Assembly (NCBI RefSeq): GCF_012863495.1
Contig: NZ_JAAVJL010000001.1
Location: 310,001 to 374,000, forward strand
Direction: 5' to 3'
From: Pseudanabaena yagii GIHE-NHR1
GTDB lineage: Bacteria > Cyanobacteriota > Cyanobacteriia > Pseudanabaenales > Pseudanabaenaceae
DNA: 64,000 nucleotides
The number at the start of each line of letters is the position of its first letter. Within the stretch, counting starts at the first letter, position 1. Positions 51,199 through 60,284 of the stretch are shown here, in pieces. A program made the translations under genes and the position numbers. The notes below the pieces were generated by a model. The model ran no database searches, was not told where the DNA came from, and saw only the letters and a program-made list of their open reading frames with translations.

Positions 51199-52095
51199 TT
51201 AATCTGCTGCATATTCGGGACGATGATCAACATCATCTTCAATGGCTTGCAGAGATGCATTGGCAAAATCTGTGCAATTTAAGTTAGTACCATTGAGATT
51301 AGTTCTTAGTAAAAATGCACCTTTAAAATTAGCTTTATAGCAATTAGATTTACTAAGGTTTGCGCCTTCAAGATTTGCCCTACCTAACTGAGTATCGATC
51401 AGAAATGCTCCATTAAGATCAGCATCCTGAAGATTGGCATCATTAAGATTCGCGCCACTTAGATTTGCTCCACTAAGATCCGCTTTTGACAACAAAGCAT
51501 CACTGAGATTAGCTGCATACAAATTTGCATGGGAAAGATCAGATGCAGAGAAATTTGCATGACTAAGATTCGTTTCACTAAAACTTGCCCCACTTAGATT
51601 AGCGCCTTGAAGATTCGCTCCGTTTAATTTTGCCCCATCTAAGTTCGCTCCTTTCAAAAATGCTTCCGTGAGATTTGCACCTTCTAGATTGGCTCCAACA
51701 AGAGACACACAACTTAAATTTGCTCCCGTCAAGTCAGCATTTACTAAACTTGCAGCATTGAGATTAGCACCAGTTAAATCAGCATCTTTTAGATTTGTCC
51801 TTTCCAAACTAGCACCATGCAAATCAGCCTTAATCAGACTAGCACCATTTAGATCCGCCTCACAGAGATTTGCATCACTCAAACTTGCCCGATATAGAAC
51901 CGCTGTATGCAATTTTGCGCCATACAAATTGGCTTCATTTAAAGTGCTTGCCGATAGGTTTGTGTCACTCAAATCAGCATTATTTAGATCGATCGCGGTT
52001 AAACCTGCACCACTGAGATTTTCACCACTGAGATCTATTTCACTAAAATCTCGAAAACCCTTGTTATAGCGATCGACTAGTTCTCTAGCTTTCAT
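51199..52095 (-). CDS. Pentapeptide-repeat protein (second of a pair)
   Basis: 298 aa from ATG 52095 (MKARELVDRYNKGFRDF). Residues ~20-290 are tandem A(N/D)LXX pentapeptides such as DLSGANLSGANLNDANLQDA, which form a right-handed quadrilateral beta helix. The N-terminal ~18 residues form a cap helix found in many cyanobacterial members. No catalytic domain. It starts 1 bp after the stop of the upstream pentapeptide gene, so both are one transcript. Function unknown. Confidence 0.9.
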   Translation of the reverse strand: MKARELVDRYNKGFRDFSEIDLSGENLSGAGLTAIDLNNADLSDTNLSASTLNEANLYGAKLHTAVLYRASLSDANLCEADLNGASLIKADLHGASLERTNLKDADLTGANLNAASLVNADLTGANLSCVSLVGANLEGANLTEAFLKGANLDGAKLNGANLQGANLSGASFSETNLSHANFSASDLSHANLYAANLSDALLSKADLSGANLSGANLNDANLQDADLNGAFLIDTQLGRANLEGANLSKSNCYKANFKGAFLLRTNLNGTNLNCTDFANASLQAIEDDVDHRPEYAAD

Positions 52096-52096
52096 G

Positions 52097-53299
52097 TTAC
52101 TTATCCGTCGGTAAAATCGCACCAGTCATATTTGCTCCGTCTAAATTTGTCCACAGCATGAAAGCTCCTTTCAAATTTGTCCACAGCATAAATGCTCCTT
52201 TAAGATTTGCCCCTGTCAAGCTAGCTCTCGTGAGATTAGCGCGATTGAGATTAGCGCGATTTAAACTAGCTCCGTTGAGGACAGCTTCATCAAGGTTTGC
52301 ACCAGTTAGATTTGCCTCATTTAGAATCGCATTATGTAAATTGGTACGAATTAAATAAGCACCTCGTAGATCGACATTGCTCAGATCTGCGCCGCTTAAG
52401 CTCGCCCCCATCAAGTTTGCACCGCTCAAATTTGCGCCACTGAGGTTGGCATTAGACAGATTGACCCCATTGAGATTTGCGCCACTGAGGTTGGCTTTCA
52501 TCAAAAAAGCCCCCGTGAGATTTGTCCAACTCAAGTCCGCATCGACTAGATTTGCCTCGTTCAGATTTGCCCAGCTCAGATCAGAACCAACGAGATTGGC
52601 TTTTTCTAGGTTTGTACCTTGCAAATTTGCCCAACCTAAGTTGGCGCGACTTAGCGATCCGCCACTCAAATTCGCATGGACAAGATCGACCGCATTGAGG
52701 TTAGCCTCGTTGAGAATTGCGCCACATAAATCAACGTCATGCAACTCTGCCCCTGTGAGATTAGCTTCAGTAAGATCGACATTCATCAAGCAAGCTTGGC
52801 TGAGATTTGCACCACTGAGATTTGCCTTGATCATCAATGCGCCCGTAAAGTCTGAACTGCTGAGATCTGCTCCCAATAGATTGGCTTCGATAAAAAATGT
52901 ACCATTCAGTTTCGCTTGACTCAAATTTGCACCATTGAGACAGGCTCCCGTTAAGGTAGCAAGACTGAGATCGGCATTCACTAAAGAGGCGCTAGTGAGA
53001 TTTGCACCATTAAGATTTGCTGCAACTAAATATGCATCATTGAGGCAAGCTCGTTGTAGATCCGCCTTGATTAGCAATGCAGAAGTTAGATTTGCTTCGG
53101 TCAGATTCGATTCGATAAGATGTGCGTGATTGAGATCGGCTCCATGCAGGAATGCGCCTGTCAGATTCGCTTTGGAAAGCATCGCATCTGCAAGTTTGGC
53201 ATTGCTGAGATTCACGCGCTTAAGATCCGCCCCCTTGAGGTTGATTCCTTCTAGACTAGATTTGGTAAGATTTGCTTTGGTAAAGTCGGTAAGATTCAC
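52097..53299 (-). CDS. Pentapeptide-repeat protein (first of a pair)
   Basis: 400 aa, almost entirely A(N/D)LXX repeats from residue ~2 to ~395, about 75 pentapeptides, so a beta helix of roughly 19 coils. The start is GTG 53299 with GAGGC upstream; no cap helix is visible. The end carries a near-duplicate block (NLKGAFMLWT twice, then NLDGANMTGAILPTDK). Low sequence complexity keeps both strands open. It is directly followed by a second pentapeptide gene. Confidence 0.88.
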   Translation of the reverse strand: MNLTDFTKANLTKSSLEGINLKGADLKRVNLSNAKLADAMLSKANLTGAFLHGADLNHAHLIESNLTEANLTSALLIKADLQRACLNDAYLVAANLNGANLTSASLVNADLSLATLTGACLNGANLSQAKLNGTFFIEANLLGADLSSSDFTGALMIKANLSGANLSQACLMNVDLTEANLTGAELHDVDLCGAILNEANLNAVDLVHANLSGGSLSRANLGWANLQGTNLEKANLVGSDLSWANLNEANLVDADLSWTNLTGAFLMKANLSGANLNGVNLSNANLSGANLSGANLMGASLSGADLSNVDLRGAYLIRTNLHNAILNEANLTGANLDEAVLNGASLNRANLNRANLTRASLTGANLKGAFMLWTNLKGAFMLWTNLDGANMTGAILPTDK

Positions 53300-53595
53300 G
53301 CCTGCCTCATTTTGATTCGTTGTACTCGTTACATTTCAAGAAGAGCTTTAAGCATATAAATATTTCATGACGAGATTGCATGACAAGATTAACCAGAAGT
53401 TCCATCAGGATTCCTGAAATAGTTTCTTCTCCTTGATCTGGCTTGACAAGATGGCTGCGTCTCAACCTAATACAATTAGAATACATGAGGAAAATGGTGA
53501 TGAGATCGCCTTGCAATATTTGGCTTAGATATCCAGCATTCTTGAGAATCACATCTGTAGGGTTGGCTAAGTAAGATTGCCTCGCTATATATAAA
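53300..53595. other. Spacer between divergent pentapeptide and cobA genes
   Basis: This 296-bp region must hold the promoters of both divergent units. A 98-aa minus-strand frame is present but has no support. No repeat hairpin was seen here. Confidence 0.5.
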
Positions 53596-54393
53596 ATGCT
53601 CACGATGGTAGATACAGATATAAATACAGATCAGTCTTTGGTAGAAGAATTCCAGCCACCTACTTTGGGTAAGGTCTATTTAGTTGGGGCGGGACCTGGA
53701 GATGCGGGTTTGATGACGCTAAAGGGGAAAGCACTTTTAGAGACCTGTGATGTGGTGCTATACGATGCTTTGGTCAGTGATGAAATTCTTGCCATGATTA
53801 ATCCGATCGCTGAAAAAATCCATGCAGGGAAGCGACGTGGTAATCATTCGTTATTACAGGAGGAAACTACGCAGCTATTAATCGAAAAGGCTCAAAGTCA
53901 TGCGAGTGTCGTGCGGCTGAAGGGGGGCGATCCATTCATTTTTGGGCGCGGTGGGGAAGAGTTGGCAGATTTGCGAGCAGCAGGGATTGAGGTGGAGATT
54001 GTCCCTGGGATTACCTCAGGGATTGCGGCTCCCGCCTATGCAGGGATTCCCCTCACCCATCGCGATTTTAGTTCGTCAGTAATTTTTGTCACGGGGCATG
54101 AGTCCGCAGGAAAATATCGTCCACAGGTACAGTGGACAGCGATCGCACAAGCTGCCGAAACGATTGTGGTCTATATGGGGCTACATAATTTGGCGGAAAT
54201 TGTGACCAAATTAAACTTAGCTGGTTTACCTGATTTCACGCCTGTAGCCTTAATTCGACAGGGGACGCGCACCGATCAGTCAGAGTTAATTGGCTGTTTG
54301 GGTAACATTGTCGGATTGGTACAGGAGGCAAAATTTGCGCCACCTGCGATCGCAGTTATAGGCAATATTGTCAATTTTCGGGATTGCTGCTGA
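53596..54393 (+). CDS. cobA: Uroporphyrinogen-III C-methyltransferase
   Basis: 265 aa. SAM-binding YLVGAGPGDAGLMTLKGKAL (~28-47), then VLYDALVSDEIL, VVRLKGGDPFIFGRGGEE (the canonical GGDPFxFGRGGEE), VPGITSGIAAPAYAGIPLTH and VVYMGLHNL. It methylates uroporphyrinogen III twice to precorrin-2, the branch to sirohaem and cobalamin. Length fits a stand-alone CobA/SUMT without CysG domains. No other cobalamin genes are nearby. Confidence 0.95.
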   Translation: MLTMVDTDINTDQSLVEEFQPPTLGKVYLVGAGPGDAGLMTLKGKALLETCDVVLYDALVSDEILAMINPIAEKIHAGKRRGNHSLLQEETTQLLIEKAQSHASVVRLKGGDPFIFGRGGEELADLRAAGIEVEIVPGITSGIAAPAYAGIPLTHRDFSSSVIFVTGHESAGKYRPQVQWTAIAQAAETIVVYMGLHNLAEIVTKLNLAGLPDFTPVALIRQGTRTDQSELIGCLGNIVGLVQEAKFAPPAIAVIGNIVNFRDCC

Positions 54394-54427
54394 ATGTTAA
54401 ACTAGTTTTTTTAAAGGAAAAAAGCTA

Positions 54428-54808
54428 ATGGCAACCAGTGAAGTGAGTATTCCTGCTGAAATAGATAACAACAAACATCGTCTTGAAGTTCAAATACACG
54501 ACATCTTAGAGGCACTTACAGCAACTGAGTCGTTTGTAGCGGGGATAGATTTTCTAGACTTTAGTCGCGATCAAAAGACAATTTTTGCAGTAGAACGGGC
54601 AATCAGCATCATCGGGGCAACATCAAGGCGTTTACCAATTAGTTTTATGGATCGATATCCCGAAATTAATTGGCGCAGCTTGACTAGCATCGGTGATAGT
54701 TTGATGTTTGGCTATTTAGAAGTTGACTTGAATACTTTGTGGAAGTTAGCGCAGCAGGATGTCCCTTTTATCAAAGAACAGATGAAAAAGGCGATCGCTA
54801 ATTTGTAG
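54428..54808 (+). CDS. HepT-like (DUF86) protein with degenerate active site
   Basis: 126 aa. The helical bundle resembles HepT/DUF86 toxins: SFVAGIDFLDFSRDQKTIFA, AVERAISIIGATSRRLPISF, RYPEINWRSLTSIGDSLMFG and YLEVDLNTLWKLAQQDVPFI. The RNase motif R-x(4-6)-H-x-Y should lie in this last stretch. Here the Arg is Gly and the His is Phe (GDSLMFGY), so RNase activity is probably lost. No MNT nucleotidyltransferase partner is adjacent. The ribosome-binding site AAAGGA is good. Confidence 0.75.
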   Translation: MATSEVSIPAEIDNNKHRLEVQIHDILEALTATESFVAGIDFLDFSRDQKTIFAVERAISIIGATSRRLPISFMDRYPEINWRSLTSIGDSLMFGYLEVDLNTLWKLAQQDVPFIKEQMKKAIANL

Positions 54809-54853
54809 AATTAGAGAGAATGCACCCCAAAGGGTCGTGCTCTCTCTAATTCT
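54807..54853. terminator. 12-bp hairpin across two stop codons
   Basis: AGAATTAGAGAG / CTCTCTAATTCT with an imperfect centre. It starts in the HepT-like stop and ends in the stop of the convergent DUF429 gene. Confidence 0.7.
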
Positions 54854-55664
54854 ATAGCTTGCCGCAAATCCATCCCTCAAGGCGATCGCAATTATTAGGA
54901 ATGCCATAATTTGGCTGTCGAGATGTCCATGCTGTTTGAATTGCGGCAAGTACAGCATCTAATGTGTCACCAGATGGATCGTGATCGCATTCCCATGCGA
55001 GCTGATCATTGATATTTAGGCTCAATCCATAGGTCTCGGCAAAGTTTGGCGATCGCAAGTAATTCATAATTGCTTGGCGACCTAATTGCATTTCTCTAGT
55101 TTGCTTGTGCTTATCATCGGATTTATAGCTTTGTTTACCAATGATCGCTTTTGCCATGAGGGCGGGATAAATCTCGATAACGATATGTGGATCATCCGTG
55201 GGATGGCAAGGCAAAATGCTAAAACCTGCTGCGAGCATCCTCGGCGCACCTTCAAAAAACATCTTGCCCACAGGCACGCCATAGACCTTCATCGGACTAA
55301 TTGCGCCTGCGAGGCGGTCAGTTTGCCTTAAATGTTCGCGATCGCCATTGGCACGACCTTGCCGATATTGATTTAAAGTTTCTACAAATTCTGGTTTAGA
55401 CATCCGTCCTACGAACTTGACATATTCTGCCCAAGTTTTGCCCCATTGCAGATTTTCTACCAGTTTGCGTGGTTGACCAAGGGGGAAATCGACACCTGCA
55501 ATCCAAGATGGCGATCGCTGTAAAAATTCCATCCAAGTAGGAAAGTTGGTAAAGCGCTCAATCCTCTCAACTTGCAAAACTATATCATCGAGCCAAGCCT
55601 CCGCACAGACAATCGTCTTAGCTTTACTAGGTGCACTCGTAAAATCAATTCCATATATTTTCAT
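54852..55664 (-). CDS. DUF429 protein, predicted RNase H-fold nuclease
   Basis: 270 aa. It starts MKIYGIDFTSAPSKAKTIVC with the first Asp of an RNase H-like fold, then WIAGVDFPLGQPRKLVENLQ (second Asp) and VIEIYPALMAKAIIGKQSYK, and CDHDPSGDTLDAVLAAIQTA with later acidic residues. These define DUF429. Members are predicted nucleases of unknown substrate. It is divergent from nothing close; upstream is the kinase gene on the same strand (66 bp). Confidence 0.85.
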   Translation of the reverse strand: MKIYGIDFTSAPSKAKTIVCAEAWLDDIVLQVERIERFTNFPTWMEFLQRSPSWIAGVDFPLGQPRKLVENLQWGKTWAEYVKFVGRMSKPEFVETLNQYRQGRANGDREHLRQTDRLAGAISPMKVYGVPVGKMFFEGAPRMLAAGFSILPCHPTDDPHIVIEIYPALMAKAIIGKQSYKSDDKHKQTREMQLGRQAIMNYLRSPNFAETYGLSLNINDQLAWECDHDPSGDTLDAVLAAIQTAWTSRQPNYGIPNNCDRLEGWICGKL

Positions 55665-55730
55665 GTATACAGTCCATTTTTGAAAGCACAGCTTTGCCGT
55701 ACTTTCAAAATTTTCTCTAGGCTGGATGTT

Positions 55731-57443
55731 CTATCTATTCCTAACTTTAATTTCTATTTGTGCTGGTGCTTGGGATGGCGTTGCGGATGGCGTAGGTGGC
55801 GTAGGTGCACCTGTAGCTGGAGTAGGTACACCTGATGGAGATGCAAGGGGAGTAGGAGGTGCTGCGATCGCCTTATCCTTTAGTGCGACTTTTAACTGAT
55901 AGGGAGTCTCAGGCGCACCTGCAATAACTCTTAGCTGAACCAAATATGTACCATCCGCTGGGATATCTAATTCTGTACTTGGCACATTGACCGTACCAGG
56001 TATCCCCACTCCCTGCTCATTCAAGATACTCAGTAATACTCCATTCCCTGTAACTGTCGCACTCAGCAATTGTCCAGCCTTAGCCGTAATCTTGTAGGCA
56101 TGAACTGCATTCCCCGATATTTTGTTAGGAATCACTAACGATTCCTTATTTGCCTCCACTGTAAGTACCTGATTCACCGCTTCTGGATTGGGGTTAGTAG
56201 TAGCAATAGGATTTGTTGGTTCGGTAGAAATTGGCTTAGGGATAGGAGGCGCATTATTGACAATTACCGATTGCTGATTATTCCGCATCATTGCTGGCAG
56301 GGCAAATGCAGCAATTACGGCAACTAAAGCTAAAAGCCCCCCAAACAAAAATAGGACTCCAGAGTTAGAACTAGATGATGGAGATGCTGATACAGTGCGG
56401 CGCGTTGATGGGCGATCGCTAATGGACTTGGAACCATTATTAGAGAGGGCTAGGCGACTGGACTCAGTAAGAATGGTTGATCTGACGATCTTGCTGGTAG
56501 TAGCTTGGCGCTCAACTTCAGTCATCGTCGCAAATGTAGTAATACCTTGATTGACTTCACGCACCGACTGATAGCGTTGAGTGTAGTGATAGCGCACCAT
56601 TCTTGTTAAAACCATAGCTAAGCCATTGCTCACCTTCGCTTTGTCCCGCCACACTAATTCGCCTGTAGATGGATCTGTGGGTAAGTCCGTGGGGGCATAG
56701 CCCGTGAGCGCCTTAATCGCTACCATGCCTAATGCGTAGATGTCACTACTGTAATTCGGGCGACCTGCACATTGCTCACTAGGCATATAGCCAGGTGTCC
56801 CAATCGTTACAGTGAAGCGTGACTCGCCTTTTTCATCGGCTGTCAATTTTGTATTAGCATCCTGCATCGCTCTGACTGCGCCAAAGTCAATGAGGACAAT
56901 TTTTTGATCTTTCTTACGGCGAATTAAATTATCTGGCTTGATGTCGCGGTGAATTACGCCTTCAGAATGAACAAACTCTAAAACTTCCAGAACATCTTTT
57001 AAGATCTTGAGGACTTCAACTTCACCAAGCTGCTTATCTCTGGGGGGAGCATCAATATTTTGTAGTTCCTCAAGAATCTGTTCTTGGGTCTGATGATCGA
57101 GGTCGGATACTTCGGGCAGAGGGGCTTTTAATTCGTCATAGAGCGATCGCCCTTCGATAAATTCCTGAACCAAGAAAAACTGTTTATCTTCCTCAAAATA
57201 GGCAAGCAACTGCGGAATTTGATCATGCTTTCCTAGTTTTTCGAGGGTTTCGGCTTCAGTGTTAAATAGCCGCCTTGCTTCACGAATAAAGTTAGGATCA
57301 TCACTAGCAGGCTTGAGTTGTTTGACGACACAGGGGGGCGAACCCGGACGACGCATATCCCTAGCGATGAAGGTCTGCCCGAAACCTCCCGCACCGATTT
57401 TTTTAATTAATTTATAACGTCCGTCGAGTACTTTGGCTGGCAT
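55731..57443 (-). CDS. Serine/threonine protein kinase with PPC-like domain
   Basis: 570 aa. Kinase domain (~10-310): YKLIKKIGAGGFGQTFIARD, VVKQLKP, catalytic HRDIKPDNLIRRK, DFGAVRAM and TPGYMPSEQ in place of APE. A transmembrane segment (~360-382, VLFLFGGLLALVAVIAAFAL) follows a Ser-rich linker. The extracytoplasmic part has a PPC-like beta domain (~430-525) and a Pro/Thr/Ala-rich tail. Such kinases could sense envelope signals through the PPC domain. The regulated proteins are unknown. Confidence 0.93.
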   Translation of the reverse strand: MPAKVLDGRYKLIKKIGAGGFGQTFIARDMRRPGSPPCVVKQLKPASDDPNFIREARRLFNTEAETLEKLGKHDQIPQLLAYFEEDKQFFLVQEFIEGRSLYDELKAPLPEVSDLDHQTQEQILEELQNIDAPPRDKQLGEVEVLKILKDVLEVLEFVHSEGVIHRDIKPDNLIRRKKDQKIVLIDFGAVRAMQDANTKLTADEKGESRFTVTIGTPGYMPSEQCAGRPNYSSDIYALGMVAIKALTGYAPTDLPTDPSTGELVWRDKAKVSNGLAMVLTRMVRYHYTQRYQSVREVNQGITTFATMTEVERQATTSKIVRSTILTESSRLALSNNGSKSISDRPSTRRTVSASPSSSSNSGVLFLFGGLLALVAVIAAFALPAMMRNNQQSVIVNNAPPIPKPISTEPTNPIATTNPNPEAVNQVLTVEANKESLVIPNKISGNAVHAYKITAKAGQLLSATVTGNGVLLSILNEQGVGIPGTVNVPSTELDIPADGTYLVQLRVIAGAPETPYQLKVALKDKAIAAPPTPLASPSGVPTPATGAPTPPTPSATPSQAPAQIEIKVRNR

Positions 57444-57671
57444 GGCGATCGCCTCTTTAGTTATGAGCTAAGGATATATGAGGGCATCTTACTAATTTTA
57501 TAATTTCTAATCTTATAATTTTACGGTTCTACGTTTCATTCTTTCGTAGACTGGAAAAGCTGTAAGAAACTGATAATGAGAATTCTGGATTTGATAGTTG
57601 TCATATTATAAATAGCTATATTAAGTCGTATCATGGGGATCTAAACAAAATATTTTCAAGCCTCAAAGTGA

Positions 57672-58073
57672 ATGAATCTGATTGTGGAAACGGATGTACT
57701 TACAAAAAAAGTCCAGAAAATTGACGATGAACTGTCCAAGCGATCGCTAGCCCTTGATCCTAGCGGCTACTTTATAATTTATGTTGATCGCCAGCAAAAT
57801 TTAATTTGTGCGAAACACTATAGCAACTTCATTAATGAACAGGGCTTAGCCGTTGATCCTGAAACTGGCAAACCAATTCCTGCAAGAGGCAAAGTAGATC
57901 GTCAAGCGGTGCAATTGTTTACAGGTCGAACTGCTAAGGAACTCTGTGTGGAAATCTTTGAAAAAACACAACCTTGTCCTGTTACACTATTCGACCATGC
58001 CGCTTATTTGGGGCGAGAAGCACAACGCGCAGAATTAGCGTTATTGCAGCAGCAGGAATATATCCAAGACTGA
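57672..58073 (+). CDS. DUF4346 protein
   Basis: 133 aa. RSLALDPSGYFIIYVDRQQN, LAVDPETGKPIPARGKVDRQ and GRTAKELCVEIFEKTQPCPV with LFDHAAYLGREAQRAELALL cover the full DUF4346 domain. The domain is related to methyltransferase-type subunits and is conserved in cyanobacteria; the function is unknown. It precedes prmA on the same strand by about 97 bp. Confidence 0.85.
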   Translation: MNLIVETDVLTKKVQKIDDELSKRSLALDPSGYFIIYVDRQQNLICAKHYSNFINEQGLAVDPETGKPIPARGKVDRQAVQLFTGRTAKELCVEIFEKTQPCPVTLFDHAAYLGREAQRAELALLQQQEYIQD

Positions 58074-58170
58074 ATCCTGAAATATTACGATGAAAGGCGC
58101 TTGCTGCTGGGTATCGTGATCCTCTAAATATAGTCATAGAATAATCATTAAATTTAGTCATAAGCGCCAG

Positions 58171-59094
58171 ATGTCACCTTCGAGCATCACCTCAATCAAT
58201 AATTGGTGGGAAATCCAAGTTCTTGCTGAACAGGCATTAGAAGAACAAATTTTTTGGCGATTACAAAGTTTTGGTTGCCAAGGTATGGTGACACAAAAAA
58301 AAGATGGACAGATTCGCGTTAATAGCTATCTGCCTATTGAGAAAGGGCAGGTTTTAGATTTAGCAGCTCTGGCGCTATTGCTCAAACAAGATGCGATCGC
58401 CTGCAATTACGAGGCTCCGATTACGCAGTGGACAGTCATCAGCGATGAGGACTGGTCATCAAGCTGGAAGCAACATTGGAGTCCACAGGAAATCGGCGAT
58501 ATGTTGGTAATTTATCCTGCTTGGATTGATCCACCGACAGATAGCGATCGCAAAATTTTACGACTTGATCCTGGTAGTGCCTTTGGTACAGGTGCTCATG
58601 CAACGACACAGTTATGTTTAGAAGCTCTAGAAATGCGCCTTTGGGGAGTAAAGCCAGAAGATAATATTGTCGTGGCGGATGTCGGATGCGGTTCAGGAAT
58701 TCTCAGTATTGGGGCTTTGTTAATTGGTGCAAGCCAAACCTATGCGATCGACAATGATATTTTGGCGATCAAAGCAACTAATCACAATCGCCAACTTAAC
58801 GACATCCCTGAAGAAAAAATCTGGGTACAGGAAGGCAGTATTCAAGATTTGATTGCGAATATGCCTGCTCCTGCCAATGGATTTACTTGCAACATTCTCG
58901 CCGATATCATTGTTGATATGGTTCCCTATTTCGATCAGTTAGTCGATGAGAATGGCTGGGGAATTTTGAGTGGTATTTTAATCGAACAAGTCCCCAAGGT
59001 CGCGGATGCCCTAGATGCCCACAAGTGGGTGGTTGCCACTTTTTGGAAGCGTCAGGAATGGGCTTGTTTAACAATTAGGCGATCAGAATATTAA
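58171..59094 (+). CDS. prmA: Ribosomal protein L11 methyltransferase
   Basis: 307 aa. The N-terminal substrate domain (NNWWEIQVLAEQALEEQIFW) is followed by a SAM domain: LRLDPGSAFGTGAHATTQLC, motif I VADVGCGSGILSIGALL (~168-184) and NILADIIVDMVPYFDQLV. It trimethylates lysines and the N-terminus of ribosomal protein L11. Length and order are typical. Its stop lies inside the following hairpin. Confidence 0.95.
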   Translation: MSPSSITSINNWWEIQVLAEQALEEQIFWRLQSFGCQGMVTQKKDGQIRVNSYLPIEKGQVLDLAALALLLKQDAIACNYEAPITQWTVISDEDWSSSWKQHWSPQEIGDMLVIYPAWIDPPTDSDRKILRLDPGSAFGTGAHATTQLCLEALEMRLWGVKPEDNIVVADVGCGSGILSIGALLIGASQTYAIDNDILAIKATNHNRQLNDIPEEKIWVQEGSIQDLIANMPAPANGFTCNILADIIVDMVPYFDQLVDENGWGILSGILIEQVPKVADALDAHKWVVATFWKRQEWACLTIRRSEY

Positions 59095-59129
59095 AAAGGA
59101 AAGCGCTATGCGCTTTCCTTTTTAATATT
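59087..59129. terminator. Perfect 20-bp bidirectional terminator, apex GCGC-TAT-GCGC
   Basis: AATATTAAAAAGGAAAGCGC around TAT. It covers the prmA stop on one side and reaches the stop of the convergent DUF1460 gene on the other. Confidence 0.88.
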
Positions 59130-60087
59130 AAATTGGACGGGCAACCATAATACCGATCGCATGATCGACACGCTCGACATAACGCTGTAAATCAGGAGAG
59201 ATTTTGACCTTTCCTGATGGGGAAGCATGGATGAAGCTGGTATTTTTTGGCGTGAGATAAACTAATCCTGTATGAGTAGTATCTAAACCTTTGATATCTG
59301 TCACTACAGCAATAATATCGCCAGATTTTAATGAGGGATAAATCGAATGGATTTTATGAGAGGGAATATAGCGCAATGGCTGCGATCGCATTTCCAGTTC
59401 CATTCTCTTTTCCGTTGCCAAAATACATTGATAATTGGCTTCACTATTCTTGAGACGAGGATATTTTTGCCAATGGCTACTCATAAAGTTTAGGGATTTG
59501 TTAAGCGGAATGCCACCTAGCTCCTCAGTGCGATCGCTTACAATACCTCGTTTCTGATTATCACGTATCCATTCCGAGAAGTAATGCAAACGGCTGCAAT
59601 AGCCATCTAGCTTACCATCTGCATAACGTACTTCTTGAATATTCTGGACGAAGTTCTCATAGGAGGGATTCGCGGCTAATAAATTGCGTGAGAAGGCTAA
59701 AACTGTCTCTACAAATAGCACACAGTCAAATTCTGTAAATGAGACAAATAGTTTTTCTGTTTCCCCTTGATCTAATAATCCTTCGCGATAGCTTGTGCCA
59801 ATGAACTGATTCGCAACAGATTTCAGAACTTCACTAAATGATGATTTTGATAATTGGCGATCGCCAAATAATTGCATTAATCGCTGATATTCTTTTCTAT
59901 CTTTTGCAGAGTCTGTAGATAAATTTTGGGAAGAGTTTGGAGGTGAAGTTTTACGCTCAGTCTGTGTATTTGTTGCTGTGACAATAATCTGATCCCTTTG
60001 ATCATTTTTAAAATTGGGAATGAAATAATCGCTAAAAGATAGTCCTAATAAAGTGCTTAGCAAAAATGGTTTGATAACTTGGGACAT
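59128..60087 (-). CDS. DUF1460 N-acetylmuramoyl-L-alanine amidase-like protein
   Basis: 319 aa. The N-terminus MSQVIKPFLLSTLLGLSFSD may be a signal or anchor. The DUF1460 core has QFIGTSYREGLL, then TEFDCVLFVETVLAFSRNLL with the catalytic Cys (~120), HYFSEWIRDNQKRG, and SGDIIAVVTDIKGLDTTHTG with the His. DUF1460 is a NlpC/P60-like amidase fold, so hydrolysis of a cell-wall or peptide amide is inferred. It is transcribed alone. Confidence 0.87.
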   Translation of the reverse strand: MSQVIKPFLLSTLLGLSFSDYFIPNFKNDQRDQIIVTATNTQTERKTSPPNSSQNLSTDSAKDRKEYQRLMQLFGDRQLSKSSFSEVLKSVANQFIGTSYREGLLDQGETEKLFVSFTEFDCVLFVETVLAFSRNLLAANPSYENFVQNIQEVRYADGKLDGYCSRLHYFSEWIRDNQKRGIVSDRTEELGGIPLNKSLNFMSSHWQKYPRLKNSEANYQCILATEKRMELEMRSQPLRYIPSHKIHSIYPSLKSGDIIAVVTDIKGLDTTHTGLVYLTPKNTSFIHASPSGKVKISPDLQRYVERVDHAIGIMVARPI

Positions 60088-60136
60088 GAATTCCTAACTC
60101 GTTGCTGAGGCGTTATAAATCTCTTGAGAGATATTT

Positions 60137-60193
60137 ATAACAAGAGAATACAAATAGCGTCGCAAAGCGACGCTATTTGTATTCTCTTGTTAT
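60137..60193. repeat. Perfect 27-bp hairpin, apex TCGC-AAA-GCGA
   Basis: Left arm ATAACAAGAGAATACAAATA plus GCGTCGC, loop AAA. A second, imperfect inverted repeat (GTTATAAATCTCT, 60111-60141) abuts it and shares TTATAAC at the junction, the same two-hairpin plan as the TTAACG elements. Confidence 0.88.
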
Positions 60194-60231
60194 ATAACGC
60201 ATGGTGACTAAATGATCGAAAAATAGATGCA

Positions 60232-60282
60232 AGATCACAGATGATTGTGCCACCCATTGGGCGGCACAATCATCTGTGATCT
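60232..60282. repeat. Perfect 20-bp hairpin before the ycf34 stop
   Basis: AGATCACAGATGATTGTGCC / GGCACAATCATCTGTGATCT around ACCCATTGGGC. It ends 2 bp before the ycf34 stop codon and is the likely terminator of that minus-strand gene. Confidence 0.85.
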
Positions 60283-60284
60283 GC

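Noticed and set aside
51668-52919. Long plus-strand frames rich in Arg, Leu and Ala opposite the pentapeptide genes
   Set aside because: They are the antisense of A(N/D)LXX codons; repeat composition keeps both strands open.
53307-53603. 98-codon minus-strand frame between the pentapeptide and cobA genes
   Set aside because: No ribosome-binding site, no recognisable domain, and it overlaps the cobA start.
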